Positions 24,922-37,405 of a stretch of DNA of 64,000 nucleotides are shown piece by piece. The stretch lies in NCBI RefSeq assembly GCF_029867415.1, contig NW_026705236.1, positions 811,170 through 875,169 on the forward strand. Direction: 5' to 3'. Under the pieces are notes generated by a model. The model ran no database searches. It had not been told where the DNA came from and worked only from the letters and a program-made list of their open reading frames with translations. The translations under genes and the position numbers were made by a program. Within the stretch, counting starts at the first letter, position 1; the number at the start of each line of letters is the position of its first letter. Origin of the DNA: Vicia villosa (Eukaryota > Streptophyta > Magnoliopsida > Fabales > Fabaceae).

Positions 24922-25764
24922 TGAGAGATCTGCATTCATTTCTTGGAAAGCAAAATCTTCCCCTATGGATGCCTGCCTGTTCATCGCAATGTTCGGCAAT
25001 CACCTAGTTTCAGTTAGTGAAATTGGCATTGTTGAGCACATGGTTAACATACTGATCCAAGTCAATTTTGTATTAATTAATAAAAGCTTGTACAGAATAA
25101 TTTTGAGCAAAGTTATATAAATATCAAGTTATCTGACCTTTATTCTAACTACGAATTCAGTCTTGAAAGCAAGGTTTAGATATTGATGAAATTATGTGTA
25201 TATATCAAACTACATACAATTCATTGAAAGACTTGAATTGTAAGACTCTGACTTGTATGAATCGAGCTACTATTCCAATTTCCAAGTCTTCTATGGATAC
25301 GTTTTTTGTTAATCAATTACCAATCACCTACTTTGATAGTTATTAATAGTAGCAGCCAATCAAGGACAGAGTCAAACTTGGATGATAGGGAGCTAATATT
25401 TTTAAATATAAGATTGAAGTTGATTCAGTCAATATACATGCATCAAATTATTATACTATGGTTTCATATATTAAATTAGGAATTAGGAAACTATATAACA
25501 AATAGATTACAATATAATTGAGCTAACCAGAGAAACATACAAAAGCTATAGAAAGCCCAAACACTAGATCCAATTATTCATAGACATAGGCCTTCTCAAC
25601 AAGCAAAATGTCCAAGAGAAATTTGGTTATGAAACATTATTCTATAGTAAGATATGTACAATTTATTTGGTAACACTTCATGGTATGGGCTTCACTGCAT
25701 TCAAGTACATTTAGCTTTGTTAACTCAAGGATGCTGCTATATCTGCATTTTGCAATGTGAAATG
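24922..25764. other. Intergenic region between convergent kinases
   Basis: 843 bp holding both 3' UTRs. No open frame or repeat of note. AATAAT-like polyadenylation signals are plausible near 25090-25100 on plus, but not specific. Confidence 0.5.
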
Positions 25765-27879
25765 TCATGTACAGAGCATAGACGTAGAGCGTTGAGGATA
25801 AGCCGTGGCTGTTCTAACACGGGTAACATCATCAGCACTTCTTCTACGCAAATGATTCTGATTGCACCCATTTACATTTTGAACCTGCAACTGCTCCAAA
25901 TTTGTAACAACCTCATCCATGTTTGGTCTCAACTTGGCTTCCGTTGCAAGGCACCTTAGCGAGAGTGTAGCAACCTTATATGCATCGTCTAGTTCATATT
26001 GGCCTTCAAGACGGTTATCCAACACGCGTAAAATCTTACGCTTGTTGGACAGATATGGCTTAGCCCATTCCACCAAATTCTGCTGTCTCTGTGGTCTATT
26101 CTTGTCAATAACTCTCCTCCCTGATAATATTTCCAATAGGACAACTCCAAAACTATAGACACCACTCTTAGCACTGTGAATACCTTCAACAACAAAAGTT
26201 TTTATCTTATTTTAGCCACTAACCAAAATGATATTTAATAGTTGATTCTTGAGTAAGTTAATAAACTCAACACAATACCGGTGGCTACGTATTCTGGAGC
26301 TGCATATCCATAAGTTAGTCTAGTGGAGACACGACCTTTATCAACCGCGGACCCGACCTTTGCCAGCCCAAAATTAGAAAGTTTTGCATTATAATTCTGT
26401 GATCAAATCAGCAAGGAAATTTTCAGTTATGATACTCAAATAAACATTATATATTAGTGTGTGTGAGTTGTGCTGTGCTTGTACAAAAGGACACATACTG
26501 AATCTAGCAAGACATTTGAAGTCTTGAAATTTCGGTATATCACTTTTTTATCCGCACTGTGAAGAAATGCGAGGCCTTTCGCAACACCAAGAGCAACCTT
26601 CAAACGTAGGCACCAAGAAAGAGGTTGAAAATATGAGCCTCCTGTTACAACATTATTGATAATGTTAGGCATGCCTTGTCAAGTACAACATTATTAGTAA
26701 TGTTAGGCATGCCTTGTCAAGTACAACAATGTGAAAGGATGAAAAGAGAAGAACTCACTGAGAAACAAGTGATTCTCCAAGCTGCCACGCGGCATAAATT
26801 CGTAGACCAGAAGCTTGTTTTCATCCTCAAGGCAGTATCCAATCAGTTTCACTAGATGAGGATGTGAAAGTTGGCCTAGATAGTTGACATCAGCCTAAAA
26901 TAGAAATGGAGAACAGATTGATGTAACATAAAACAAACCCCTCTTACTTTCCCAACAACTAATAAAATTAACATGTAATAGTAACAATTAAGAGAAATTA
27001 TATTTAACATACAAATTTGACATCAAATTTTGACAAGCATGCCAAATCTATTTAGGCCCGCACTGCTAAAGCCCGCAAAAAAGCGGGTGGGCCGTCAAAA
27101 TGTTTGAAACTTTGACTCAGCCTGCCAAAAATGGCAGGTTTAACATGCCTGATTCGCTTTACCACCTCTAATCATAATTTATTAACCATTCACTAAATAC
27201 AACTGAGTACGATTTGGAACATCATTAACGACGATTCTCAAGTGTACATTTAAACACATGAAAACCATTGTGACACCTTGTAACAATATCCATAAACCAT
27301 CCAATGAATTGAAATGTGAAAATAACACAGCTCAATAATAAAACTTGTAAAAGAGGCATTGTTTACTTCTTAATCAGATAAGTTAAACTTACCAACATCT
27401 CCTCATGAACTTTGAACCCATCCTGATAAAGTTTTTTGACAGCAACAGCAATGCCTTTGCCAGGCTTAGCAGCAGAAGCTGAGTTTTCATCAATCCAACC
27501 CTTAAAAACTGATCCAAATCCTCCATCTCCTAAAACACTGTCTACACGGAAATTTCTCGTGGCAGCCTGAAGTTCTGTCAAAGCAAAGCTCTTCAAATTC
27601 GATGATTGCAAAATCTCCCCCACACACGGATCAGTCTGAGACACCGATCCCGCCAATATCTCAATCTCACTAGTTGAGCTAGTGAGAATGATATCTTCTG
27701 TATCAACATTCACACTCTTTGAACTTAACCCTGAAACCGAAATAACATGATTAATAAAACTAAACTTACATCAACAACATACTACTATTTCTATACTAGA
27801 ACTACACATATGTAAGATTATTAATACCAGAGTTAGTTTGGCCTTCAGCTTTGACTTGGCTTCCCAAACAAACTCCCAT
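25765..27879 (-). CDS. APK1/PBL-type receptor-like cytoplasmic pseudokinase
   Basis: Six exons, minus strand: 27879-27828, 27730-27393, 26894-26759, 26641-26499, 26396-26279 and 26183-25765. All join in frame with GT-AG introns to give 401 residues. The N-terminus MGVCLG carries Gly2 and Cys4, the N-myristoylation/S-acylation pattern of plasma-membrane class VII kinases. The kinase fold is collinear with APK1/PBL proteins and keeps GDGGFG (85-90) and VAVK Lys116. However, catalytic Asp is Asn213 (YRNFK), DFG is NFG (Asn231), alpha-C Glu is Asp132, subdomain IX Asp is Gly270 (KSGVYSFG), and the activation segment before YGYAAPEY is two residues short. Catalysis is very unlikely, but the intact gene structure argues for a retained scaffold, decoy or regulator. 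Function is inferred. It could also be a recent pseudogene not yet interrupted. Confidence 0.93.
26647..26722. repeat. 38-bp tandem duplication in intron 3 of the pseudokinase
   Basis: Two units share TGTTAGGCATGCCTTGTC and ACAACATTATT, directly upstream (minus strand) of the exon 4 acceptor. Almost identical, so recent. Confidence 0.85.
27032..27172. mobile_element. Decayed hAT MITE in intron 2 of the pseudokinase
   Basis: On minus it starts TAGAGGTGGTAAAGCG. The interior has AAAGCCCGCAAAAAAGCGGG, matching the 21465 MITE (GCCCGCAAAAGCCCGC). The other end is eroded, so boundaries are approximate. Confidence 0.5.
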
Positions 27880-28573
27880 GGCAGAAACAATATTAATTCC
27901 CATAGCTTTATTGTCTGTCTATATATCACAACAAAAAGCAGTCAGAGATGTTCCAGTCTAATAGAAACTAACCATGATTGTGAACTGAAACTGCGAAAAA
28001 GGAAAGATGGAAAAAGGAAAATGACATGAAGAACATGTTTAGTAATGAAGGATAAAGAGAAGAGAAAAACCAAGGAGGAGAGGTGAAGAAGATTCTTGAT
28101 ATGAAGGGGACTAATATAACTGAGTGTACCGTGGTGTCCCACAAAAACAAAAGTGATTGAATGTAACTAACATGTGTCCGTTTCTCATTGGCCTAGTGTA
28201 ACCCGAACCCGAACGTGTCAGACAGCCGACATGCCTTAGGTGTGAAAAATGTCGTTATATTAGAGAAGATAGTGTAAGAAAAAGAGTGAAATGGTATTGA
28301 AAACCTTGAAGTTGACTAAAAAGTATAAAGTTTTGGATGGATTAGTAAAGACATATATAGGGAGGTGAAGGGACAAAGGAAGGTGAGTATGGAGATTCAT
28401 GAAACATCACATTCATTTGTATGAAATGTTAAAGGAACAGCATTGTGTAACTGTAATGGACCCCGTTTTGTTGTTTTGTTTGGAAAGGTATAAGCCCTTG
28501 TTTCTACAAAATCCTTACTATGGTTTGCCAAACTTTCTGGTGGAGATCTTTTGAAACTACTTGAGTTGTATGG
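27880..28573 (-). promoter_or_regulatory. 5' flank of the pseudokinase gene
   Basis: Presumed promoter and 5' UTR, minus strand. 28030-28490 has a second copy at about 35925-36410; the two share AAAGTTTTGGATGGATTAG and CTGTAATGGACCCC. No TATA box is assigned with confidence. Confidence 0.5.
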
Positions 28574-28581
28574 TTTTAGAC

Positions 28582-28799
28582 CAGTGGCGGAGCCAGGAAT
28601 TTTAGGCAGCCTGGGCAAAAACTTTAAACCGTTGATTATTCATCTGTTTTAATTTTCACATCTTATTTTTACTAATTTTGCCCATAATTTTTCCCTTAAC
28701 TTTGTCTAAAAATCGAGTATTAAATTGGGAGAGTACAAAGAAAATAGGGGTTGAGCCCGGGCGCCTGCCCGGGCTAGCTGGGCCTTGACTCCGCCCCTG
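28582..28799. mobile_element. hAT MITE, perfect 8-bp target duplication
   Basis: 218 bp with ends CAGTGGCGGAGCCAGG and the complement of CAGGGGCGGAGTCAAGG. TTTTAGAC occurs on both sides (28574-28581 and 28800-28807). No coding sequence. Confidence 0.93.
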
Positions 28800-28807
28800 T
28801 TTTAGAC

Positions 28808-29131
28808 TATTGGTCGAAGTTGATTAGGGAGTGAAATATGGGTCCATTTGGCAAGTGGGGAGCTTCTATAATTTTGTATGCAAGTTGAGTATAATTTGGA
28901 CCTTTTTGGAGTTATCCACTTGTCTTGAACATGATGAGTTGAGGAAGATTTACGCAAGAGATGGTCAAGGTCCCCATTTGTTCTATGATTAAGTCTTAGT
29001 GGTATGTGAATATCTGCTAGATTATTTACTAATATAGTATGAACCTCGTGGCAATATAATATGCTTCAAATTATTAGCTTTATTTCATGTTTATCTAGTC
29101 TTTAGTAATTTATACACATTGGAACTTGAAC

Positions 29132-29167
<36 letters not shown>

Positions 29168-29359
29168 CTCATGGCAATATAATATGCTTCAAGAAAATTA
29201 TAACAAAAATTATCTCCATCTCATGTCTATCTAGACTTTAGTGCAAATTATTGATATGCATCAAAATAATAACTTTATATCTAAAAGAGATTTGTCTCTT
29301 TTAATGGATTTTGTTTTGAATTGGCAAGAGGTTCAATGATGAGGAGACTCAGTCATCAG
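28808..29359. other. Intergenic DNA with (AAT)n
   Basis: No gene seen. A short direct repeat around GGCAATATAATATGCTTCAA (29050 and 29172) flanks an (AAT)n run at 29131-29166. Confidence 0.5.
29131..29166. repeat. (AAT)n microsatellite
   Basis: Twelve AAT units, flanked by a duplicated segment containing GGCAATATAATATGC. Confidence 0.95.
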
Positions 29360-30679
29360 TTCAAAGTTATAAGATGTTGAACGTACAATGCACTCACGAC
29401 CTTGAGATTCGTACTTGATCCACGCTACAAAAGACTATTTACCATTGGATATCATCTAATGATTCTCCATGTTCTACGTCAGGAAGCACGGGGCATCTCT
29501 AATCGTCCTTCATATATAAGATATCCCGCATGATGCTTGAGATATGTCCTAATTATAACTTATTCTATTCTTTTGTTATTCACTCACTGATTTGGACATT
29601 TGATTGTTAACCTTGCAGGTCCTCCATTTTCCTTCCATACCGGAAGCCTACTCTGTCGTACCAAGACTCTATTCCATCCTTTTACCATACATTTATGTTT
29701 CCTTAAAAGACAATGGCATTGTCTGTGAGAATCAACTTTTGATTCCTATGAATTTCACATTCATATCTCTCTAATTCAAAAATCACGGACTACTACAGCG
29801 AGCTTACTCGAAGAAGATAACGACCAATCCAGCTGCCAAAGACACCATAGGTTCCTAACCTCAAGATCTTTCCATTTCCTCTTTGTTAATTTAATCAGCG
29901 AAGAATCGTCTATTGAGAAAGAACCTCCGCCATAAAGCCCCTCCAATTCATTGACGACGAACGAGAGGCAAGAAGATGATAGACCTATTTTAGAATTCAA
30001 GACTTCCAGGAAGTAGATGGAACTCCTAATGTGACATTTTCATTGGACATAACTGCCACCATATCAAATCATTCAGTATGAGTAATCCTCTTAGATGAAG
30101 AGAGCTCATGCATCCGATGTACATCAGAATCTTCATGAGATTAGGGTTACACATTTGTTTGCGTTCAATGATTCATCCACTCTCCCATGTAGAACTATAA
30201 AGTTGCCAGGGAATGACAAGAGTTGTAAATGTGCATTTCCTCGTGATATTAGATCCAGTGGCATGTCTTATCCATTTAAAGATAAAATACCACAATAATT
30301 AAGAAAAAACAGTTTTCATTTCAGTCGATTTACATGGAGCTCACCTCATACATGAAGCCATATTGAAGAACACTTCCACGACCACTGCCGCATCTGAGAG
30401 AAGGAGAAAGAAGATTCATTAAGCCATCAATATGGTCGACCTTGACATGTTACAAGACGTAACATTGTGAAACAACGAACTCGGGCCACTGACAAAAGTT
30501 AAAGTGAGAACCTTAAAGTCGACTCTGGGCGACAACTTGGAGATCATCCAGCTCGATGAAAATTCAGCATGGTCGGCCCGGGTAAGTGTTTAGTTACCGT
30601 ATATGGTGAAGAAAGGGCTCATTAAGTGTCTTAAAGCTAGTGTCGACTTCTTCCTTGTTTCTCCTAGTGAGATGCTTGA

Positions 30680-30918
30680 TAGGGTTGGCAAAAAAAATTG
30701 TATCTACATATGAAATTCGTCAAGGATATGGGGCGGGTAGCTTAATGAATATCCGCAAATAAAATAAATGGACATTTAAATATCCGTTTTTGATTGGATG
30801 CAAATGCGCGTTTAATGATATGTGTCTGCGGATATCCGTATTCGTTAATAAATTATAAAAATTATTTAAATATCATTAGTTTATTATACTTTAACTTTTC
30901 ATCTTAAAAAATATTAGT

Positions 30919-30992
<74 letters not shown>

Positions 30993-31536
30993 CAGTTTTC
31001 TTTGAAGAAAACCTTTCACATTTCATACAAATTCTATATACTCTAGTCCTCACTTCAACAATTTCATCATCCAACTCAATAGTAGCTCCATTCCGCCATC
31101 CAACTAGTGCTCCTTTCCTACTCCTCTGTTCTCCGTTCTTCCACCATAACTCACAAACACAATATCATTCATTTATTTTGGTTTAAAATTAAGTGTATGG
31201 ATATTATGGTTAAATGTTATTATGATTTGATAAAAAAATAAGGAAATTAATGTGATAAAATTTTGTTGTTAAATTGAGAGTGCATTGTATAGATGTTATG
31301 TGATAATAACTTTTTGTGATTTCAGAAGAAGCTGGAAATATTTTCTTCAAAAAAAATTAGAAAAAGATGTTATCCAAGGATATTTGTAAATATTTGCAGG
31401 TACCTTAAAATATGCGGATTACCCGCTTATCGGATACTTGCACGGATATGGGACGAGTATGAATATCATAATTATTAAATGGAGCAGACACAAATGTAAT
31501 AATATATGCACCCGTGAATATACATTTACATCCCTA
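30680..31536. mobile_element. hAT-like non-autonomous element inside the decayed gypsy
   Basis: 857 bp starting TAGGGTTGGCAAA and ending TTTACATCCCTA; the ends are inverted TAGGG-type repeats. Gypsy coding motifs stop just before it (PSEML) and resume just after it (PSMAFH). The 8-mers beside it are ATGCTTGA and GACCCTAG, not a match, so the target duplication has decayed. Holds an (AT)n run and no transposase. Confidence 0.7.
30922..30989. repeat. (AT)n microsatellite
   Basis: About 34 AT units inside the hAT-like element. Confidence 0.97.
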
Positions 31537-32250
31537 GACCCTAGCATGGCCTTCCACTAATTGAATATTGACCCCCTATATCCACTATGTGGCTCAATGA
31601 AGGAGGCAAAAATCCCCTGAGAAGGTCGAAGAAATTAGGAAGATAGTTCATGGCTTGCTGGATGCCAACTTTATCTTCGAAGTAAGGTATACTTGATGTT
31701 CTCCATTGTTATGTTTGGTCACGAAAGCTTTGGGGAAGCAGATGATGTGCGTCAATTTCACCAATCTCAATCGAGAATACCCTAAAGATTCCGTCATGTT
31801 CTCAAACTAGACAAGCTAGTAGACAAATCATCTGATTACAAGTTGTTGTCATTCATGGATGCGTACTTTGGCTATAATCAAATACTTATGTGCTAGATGG
31901 ATAAGGAAAAAACAACCTTCATGAGTGAGGTAGCCAACTACTATTACAGCATAATGCCTTTTGTCCTTAAAAATGAAGGGGCAACATACTAGAGGATGAT
32001 TAATAAAATCTTCATGGAAGAGATAAGTCAAGGTTTGAGGTCTACATGAATGACGTGATCATTAAGTCCGACAATGAAGAGTTGCACAAAGAGCATCTAG
32101 CCAGTGTGTTCTAGAGGATCCGAGAATATAATATGAGGCTCAAATTGGAGAAATTTACCTTGTATAAATAGGTTTGTGGAAATATCTTTCTAAAATCTCT
32201 CAAGTTGATCAGATACTCTCTAGAATAATACTTGGGGACAAGAGTAGGTC

Positions 32251-33292
32251 ATTTAAGTCCGAACCTGTATAAATCTCTAATGTTTTAAAATGTTTTCAAA
32301 CTTTGATTTTCCAAATGATTTTGTATTCAACCAGATTTTTTCAAACCTCTACAGTTACCCCCCTTTTGTGTATTGAGTTACATGTTTAACACTAATAGAA
32401 TTGTTTAGCCATATTTTTTTACGAAAATTCTCTTGTTTTTTTACAAAACATTGATCACTCATAGACGATCAGACAACCTTTCACACTTCCTCTATTTCAC
32501 ATTTTGAAGCTTCAAGTATTTTTTTAAATACATCAATCACATAAGAACTTCACTTGAATTTTCTTAGAGATGAGGCTTGATATATCTTCAAGTCGGACGT
32601 TATCATCAGAGGATATCAATGGTGATCATTAAACCCTAATTTTTCAGCTTTATTTGGAGGAAAAGCTTGATCAAACTCTCTTGTGTATCTCTAATCGCTT
32701 GATATAATTTTGGCATTTGCTTGTCTTTATATGTTATTGTCATCAAATTCAAGTTGCATCTTCATAAGTTGTCATCATATTCATATTGCATCTTCACGAT
32801 GTTTACAAGTATAAACACATCTTGTTTGGCTTTGATCACTTCCTAATTAAACTTGAAAGCACATAGTTCCACATTATGTGAACTCACTTTAAAAAAATGG
32901 AATTGCATATGAAAAAAATAGGAATCTCTTTAAAATTATTTTTTTGCTAATAAATTTTCATAATACTTATGGTGTGCGGTTATTTTTGAAGGGAGATCAT
33001 GAATTATCAAAGTAAATTAAGTGACTAAATAAGAATGTCTCATGCGATAGATCCTTACGAATGGTCATGAGTCATAGATTGATAGGGTACCTCTTATAAC
33101 ACATAATTATTGATTGTCGAAAAATGGATTGGTAATAAGCATCACACAAACAAAAGTGCCTTACTCATCCCATGTGAATAGAATTTCTAACACGAGAATC
33201 ATTTACCTATAGTGCTAGTTGTAATAGAATGAAATTCTTAGAGAGAACAAGAAGTAAGTGTTGTTAGGTTTTTGAGAATTTATGAATGAGTG
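32251..33292. other. Intergenic DNA, nothing recognised
   Basis: No coding similarity, clean repeat or RNA gene seen. Confidence 0.5.
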
Positions 33293-33300
33293 ACTATCAC

Positions 33301-34446
33301 CATAGGCGACGCCAGCGCCCTGCGACCTAGGGAAGTTGCCCGGGCTTTTCCTTATCTCGCTTGAACTTCAAAATTTCATCGCATTGGTCTCTCTCACTCA
33401 AGAAATCAAAAGATCAGAGTCAATCGTCTCTCTTTCACTCAGGAACACTGATCGTGTTTAGATGGCTGATTGTCACGAAAGCTCTTCTTCTTCTTCTTCT
33501 ATTTCTTTCACTTTTAAGCTCAATTTTCGATGCGGAATCGTTGTTGTGATGTTATTATTTGTTGTTGCAGGTTGTGGTTTATTAATTGGTGAAGAATTGT
33601 TGTTGAATTCATTGTTTCATGCTATGCACACCAAGTGTTCGGTGAAATACATGAACCATGTTCTTTTGTTTTTCCATCATAGGTAAGAGATTCTTTTATC
33701 ATTCTGGTCTTAAATTTTAATCTTCATTAGAAGTACACTTATTTATCAACAATAGGCTATAAAAAAATGAAAAGTGATTTGGGTTATGTATATTTGTAAG
33801 AAAATGGAGAGACTTTAATATATGATATTAAAAAAAGGCGAATGGTTTCTAGAAATGGCATCACCTCCTTCTTCTATCACTACCAACAAGGTGAACATTT
33901 TCTTTCCTTTCGTGTATCATTCATCTATCGCTAGCATCCTGCTGTTAATTGCACAGTTTATGCACTCATTAACACTTAAGAGTGATTTTCCACAATGTAT
34001 AAGATTGTTTGAAAGCATGCTTATGATTTCTGTTGTATTGGCAGGGATTTAGCTTGGTCCTTGTGCAGCACAAGGGAAAGCATTGTCTTGTTGCATTTGG
34101 GGGATCAAAAAAAGAGGCATCAAATCAGGTTTAACAAATGCTAAAGAACCAGTATGAGTATGAGTTTTCCTTTAATTGAACTTCTAGGTTTCAACCTTTT
34201 TTTCTTGGCTATGACAGGTTGAAGTGTTGAAAACAGACTACCACCAAAGGTTCAAGTTCTATACTTGAAGAACATTCATCATCCACTCAACATAGAAATG
34301 ACTCATCCCGGTGTTTCATCGACTCTATTGTTAGACAAAATCTAGTTTCTGCAATAAAAGGTAAGGTTTACTTCAAAATGTTTGTAAGGTAACAGTCAAT
34401 TTATAATTTGTGTCCAGGCTTTATAATTTTTCTGGCTTCGCCACTG
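33301..34446. mobile_element. hAT-type element with captured gene exons (Pack-hAT)
   Basis: 1,146 bp with an exact 8-bp duplication ACTATCAC (33293-33300 and 34447-34454). Ends are CATAGGCGACGCCAG and the complement of CAGTGGCGAAGCCAG, related to the MITE at 28582. No transposase. The interior contains two exons with splice sites at 34045-34360 that resemble an acyl-CoA-binding kelch protein. Open frames at 33361-33686 are unrecognised: one starts MADCHESSSSSSSIS and runs into a hydrophobic stretch. It may be a second captured fragment. Confidence 0.85.
34045..34360 (+). pseudogene. Captured exons resembling an acyl-CoA-binding kelch protein (ACBP4/6 type)
   Basis: Exon A, 34045-34128, follows acceptor TTGGCAG and encodes 28 residues including LVLVQHKGK and LVAFGGSKKEASNQ, a kelch-type GG strand. 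It ends at a GTTTAAC donor. Exon B, 34218-34360, follows GGCTATGACAG, starts VEVLKTD, and after a stop and frameshift reads DSIVRQNLVSAIKG before a GTAAGG donor. The segments recall plant ACBP kelch and coiled-coil regions. Retained introns show capture from genomic DNA, not from mRNA. No start codon or complete domain, so it is a fragment. Confidence 0.65.
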
Positions 34447-34454
34447 ACTATCAC

Positions 34455-35920
34455 CTTCTAATAGGAGTTTTATTTATAGAACCACTGTAGCTTACCAAGT
34501 GTTGTGTTTTTCTAATCTGTGCTAATGCATCATAAGAACTCACCACTATATTATTAATAAATCTTATTCATTTATTTAGTCTCTCATATATTTATTCTTA
34601 TGTGTGGAATCCTATAGGATCTTGTAACATTGACAACAATATTAAATCATTTATTTAACATTATAAACAATAAATGGTATCTAGCAATACATCATTGCTT
34701 CCCTACGTGACAACAATGTCATGTGATCTAACATAATATTTCTATTGTAATGATTATGTATATAATTACTTTTTTGCCCTTATATGTATATTGACACTCA
34801 AGTATACTTGTTAATAACAAATACTATCTACATTTCATATTGACTTATTTTAGTTTGGTCATGCATTTTAAAGTCATAATCAAGGGACCCGTAGATATTA
34901 CTTCCACGTATGTAGGACAAGAATACTATATCTAGGTCACTCATGTCCCACCTATATGACTCGTGGAGCACCAAATTTGCCAACTTTATAATTGTCTTAT
35001 TACAAATAATGTTTTACAGTACTAAAGTGATTCACTTCTCATGTAGGAACCATGGTGGCTTCCGATCAAAGGGTGGCGTACACACTATCACTATAAAAAC
35101 AACTTATGACACCTACATAATACACTATGTATTATTTTTATGTAATATTTTTATGGTGGGTTAATCAAGCATAAACATTGATCATAATATTTATACTTAC
35201 GTGAAGATTTGATATTTTATTTTCATGATTTGTGATATACAATCAGTCTACTCAAAAATAATCTTTATGCATTTCTAATGTTCTCGCAAAATTGTGTAAA
35301 TTCTATCTTTCTTTCTTTGCTTGCGATGATGTGTCTTCTACACCTTTGTTGCATTTTCCTCTAATTTTGCAAGTTCATCATTCACAAGAACATTTTAAAA
35401 TCTAAAGATTCATTTTTACATAACATCTATCATAGTTCCCACCTTCAAATAATAATATATTTGCATGGAATTGATTTGACATTGTATTTGAGTTTGTCAT
35501 CGATCTTAATCAAGAATTAATGGTTGTATCGAACCATACTCTACTATACCAATTTATTTGAGCAATTGGATGTACAATGCTTAAAAAGAAGGAAATTTAA
35601 TAATTCGTGTTTTAAGCTATTACACTTTGTAAGATGAATATGATTAAAGAGAGGAATAATTCGCTGATAAGCGAAGTACATTTCATTTGAATTAATAAAT
35701 GATTATATACAAGGGATTTTCAACAACATTGATGTACTAACTAACTAACCATCTCTTCATTAAACAAACTAACTACTAACTAACTTTAACAAACAATAAG
35801 TTGCAAATATTTGGACTAAATTATAACTCAACACATAATTAATTATAAGCTTTGAGACTAAAGTTACAACTAAGATCTTTATTAATTATAAACTTTGAAA
35901 ACAAAACTACAACACAACAA
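34455..35920. other. Intergenic DNA, nothing recognised
   Basis: AT-rich; no open frame of note and no defined repeat. The pseudokinase gene that would be expected downstream of the copied 5' flank is not here. Confidence 0.5.
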
Positions 35921-35924
35921 GAAC

Positions 35925-36410
35925 CTGTTTGTAATGAAGTTCAAGGACAAATATAGAGAAGGAAAAAGGAGAGGTGAGGTGAAAAAAAGATAGTGATATG
36001 TGTGAAGATTGTATCGGTGATTGTATCTAGTGGCCCACATAAGCAAGATTTATGAAGTCTTACAAAGAAATAAAATTGGTACTTATACGTTTATGCAAAT
36101 AATAAAATTAAAAATTAAAAGTATATCGTAAGCATCTTGAATGGGAAGTGTCGCTAGTCGCTACATGGAGCAAGATAGAGAATCAGAAGAAGACTATAAT
36201 AGTATTGAAAAAGTTGAACAATTTGACTAAAAGTATAAAAGTTTTGGATGGATTAGTAAAGACGTGTGGGAAAGGTGAAAGGTGAAGGGGGAGAAGGATG
36301 GTGGGTATGATGACATATGTAATATCACATTCCTTGTATGAAATGCTATGGGAATAATAATATCATGGTGACTGTAATGGACCCCTTTTTTGTTTTATTT
36401 GGATTGGACA
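35925..36410 (-). repeat. Duplicate of the pseudokinase 5' flank, gene missing
   Basis: Collinear with 28030-28490: GAGGTG and GTGGYCCACA, then TTTGACTAAAAGTATAAAAG against TTGACTAAAAAGTATAAAG, TTTTGGATGGATTAGTAAAG, and ACTGTAATGGACCCC, in the same order and orientation. No kinase coding sequence follows on the minus side. Confidence 0.8.
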
Positions 36411-36589
36411 CTTAATATGTTTTTGTAAAGTTTCCTTGTCCGTTGGATTTTATTGTTCACATCCCTCAATTTAGTTTCACTTTCAGCTAGCTTAAGAGTT
36501 AACTCAACTGGTTAAAAAATAATAAAGTTCACAAAGGTTTCATATGGCATGACACTCATCACCTTACCGACCGAATTTTTAAGGATAAG

Positions 36590-37405
<816 letters not shown>

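Larger units (their letters stand above)
29360..32250 (+). mobile_element. Decayed Ty3/gypsy (Tat-like) element
   Basis: A primer-binding-like TGGCATTGTCTGTGAGAAT at 29713 (compare the intact Tat site at 11257) suggests an LTR ending near 29711. Reverse transcriptase blocks follow in shifting frames: a linker (VDFFLVSPSEML, about 30640-30680), LNIDP near 31560, VTKALGKQMMCVNFTNLN near 31715-31770, and a LLSFMDAYFGYNQI block near 31845-31885. The region where YMDD should lie reads MNDV. A polypurine-like ACTTGGGGACAAG lies at about 32230. A hAT-like insertion (30680-31536) splits it. No LTR pair was recovered. Confidence 0.75.

Noticed and set aside
25765..27879. Calling the minus-strand kinase a plain pseudogene
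   Set aside because: All six exons join in frame with proper splice sites and no stop, so it is annotated as a pseudokinase gene instead.
27838..28150. Open frames over the pseudokinase first exon and 5' flank
   Set aside because: The plus-strand frame is antisense to exon 1 and the 5' UTR; the minus-strand ones lie in the promoter and resemble nothing.
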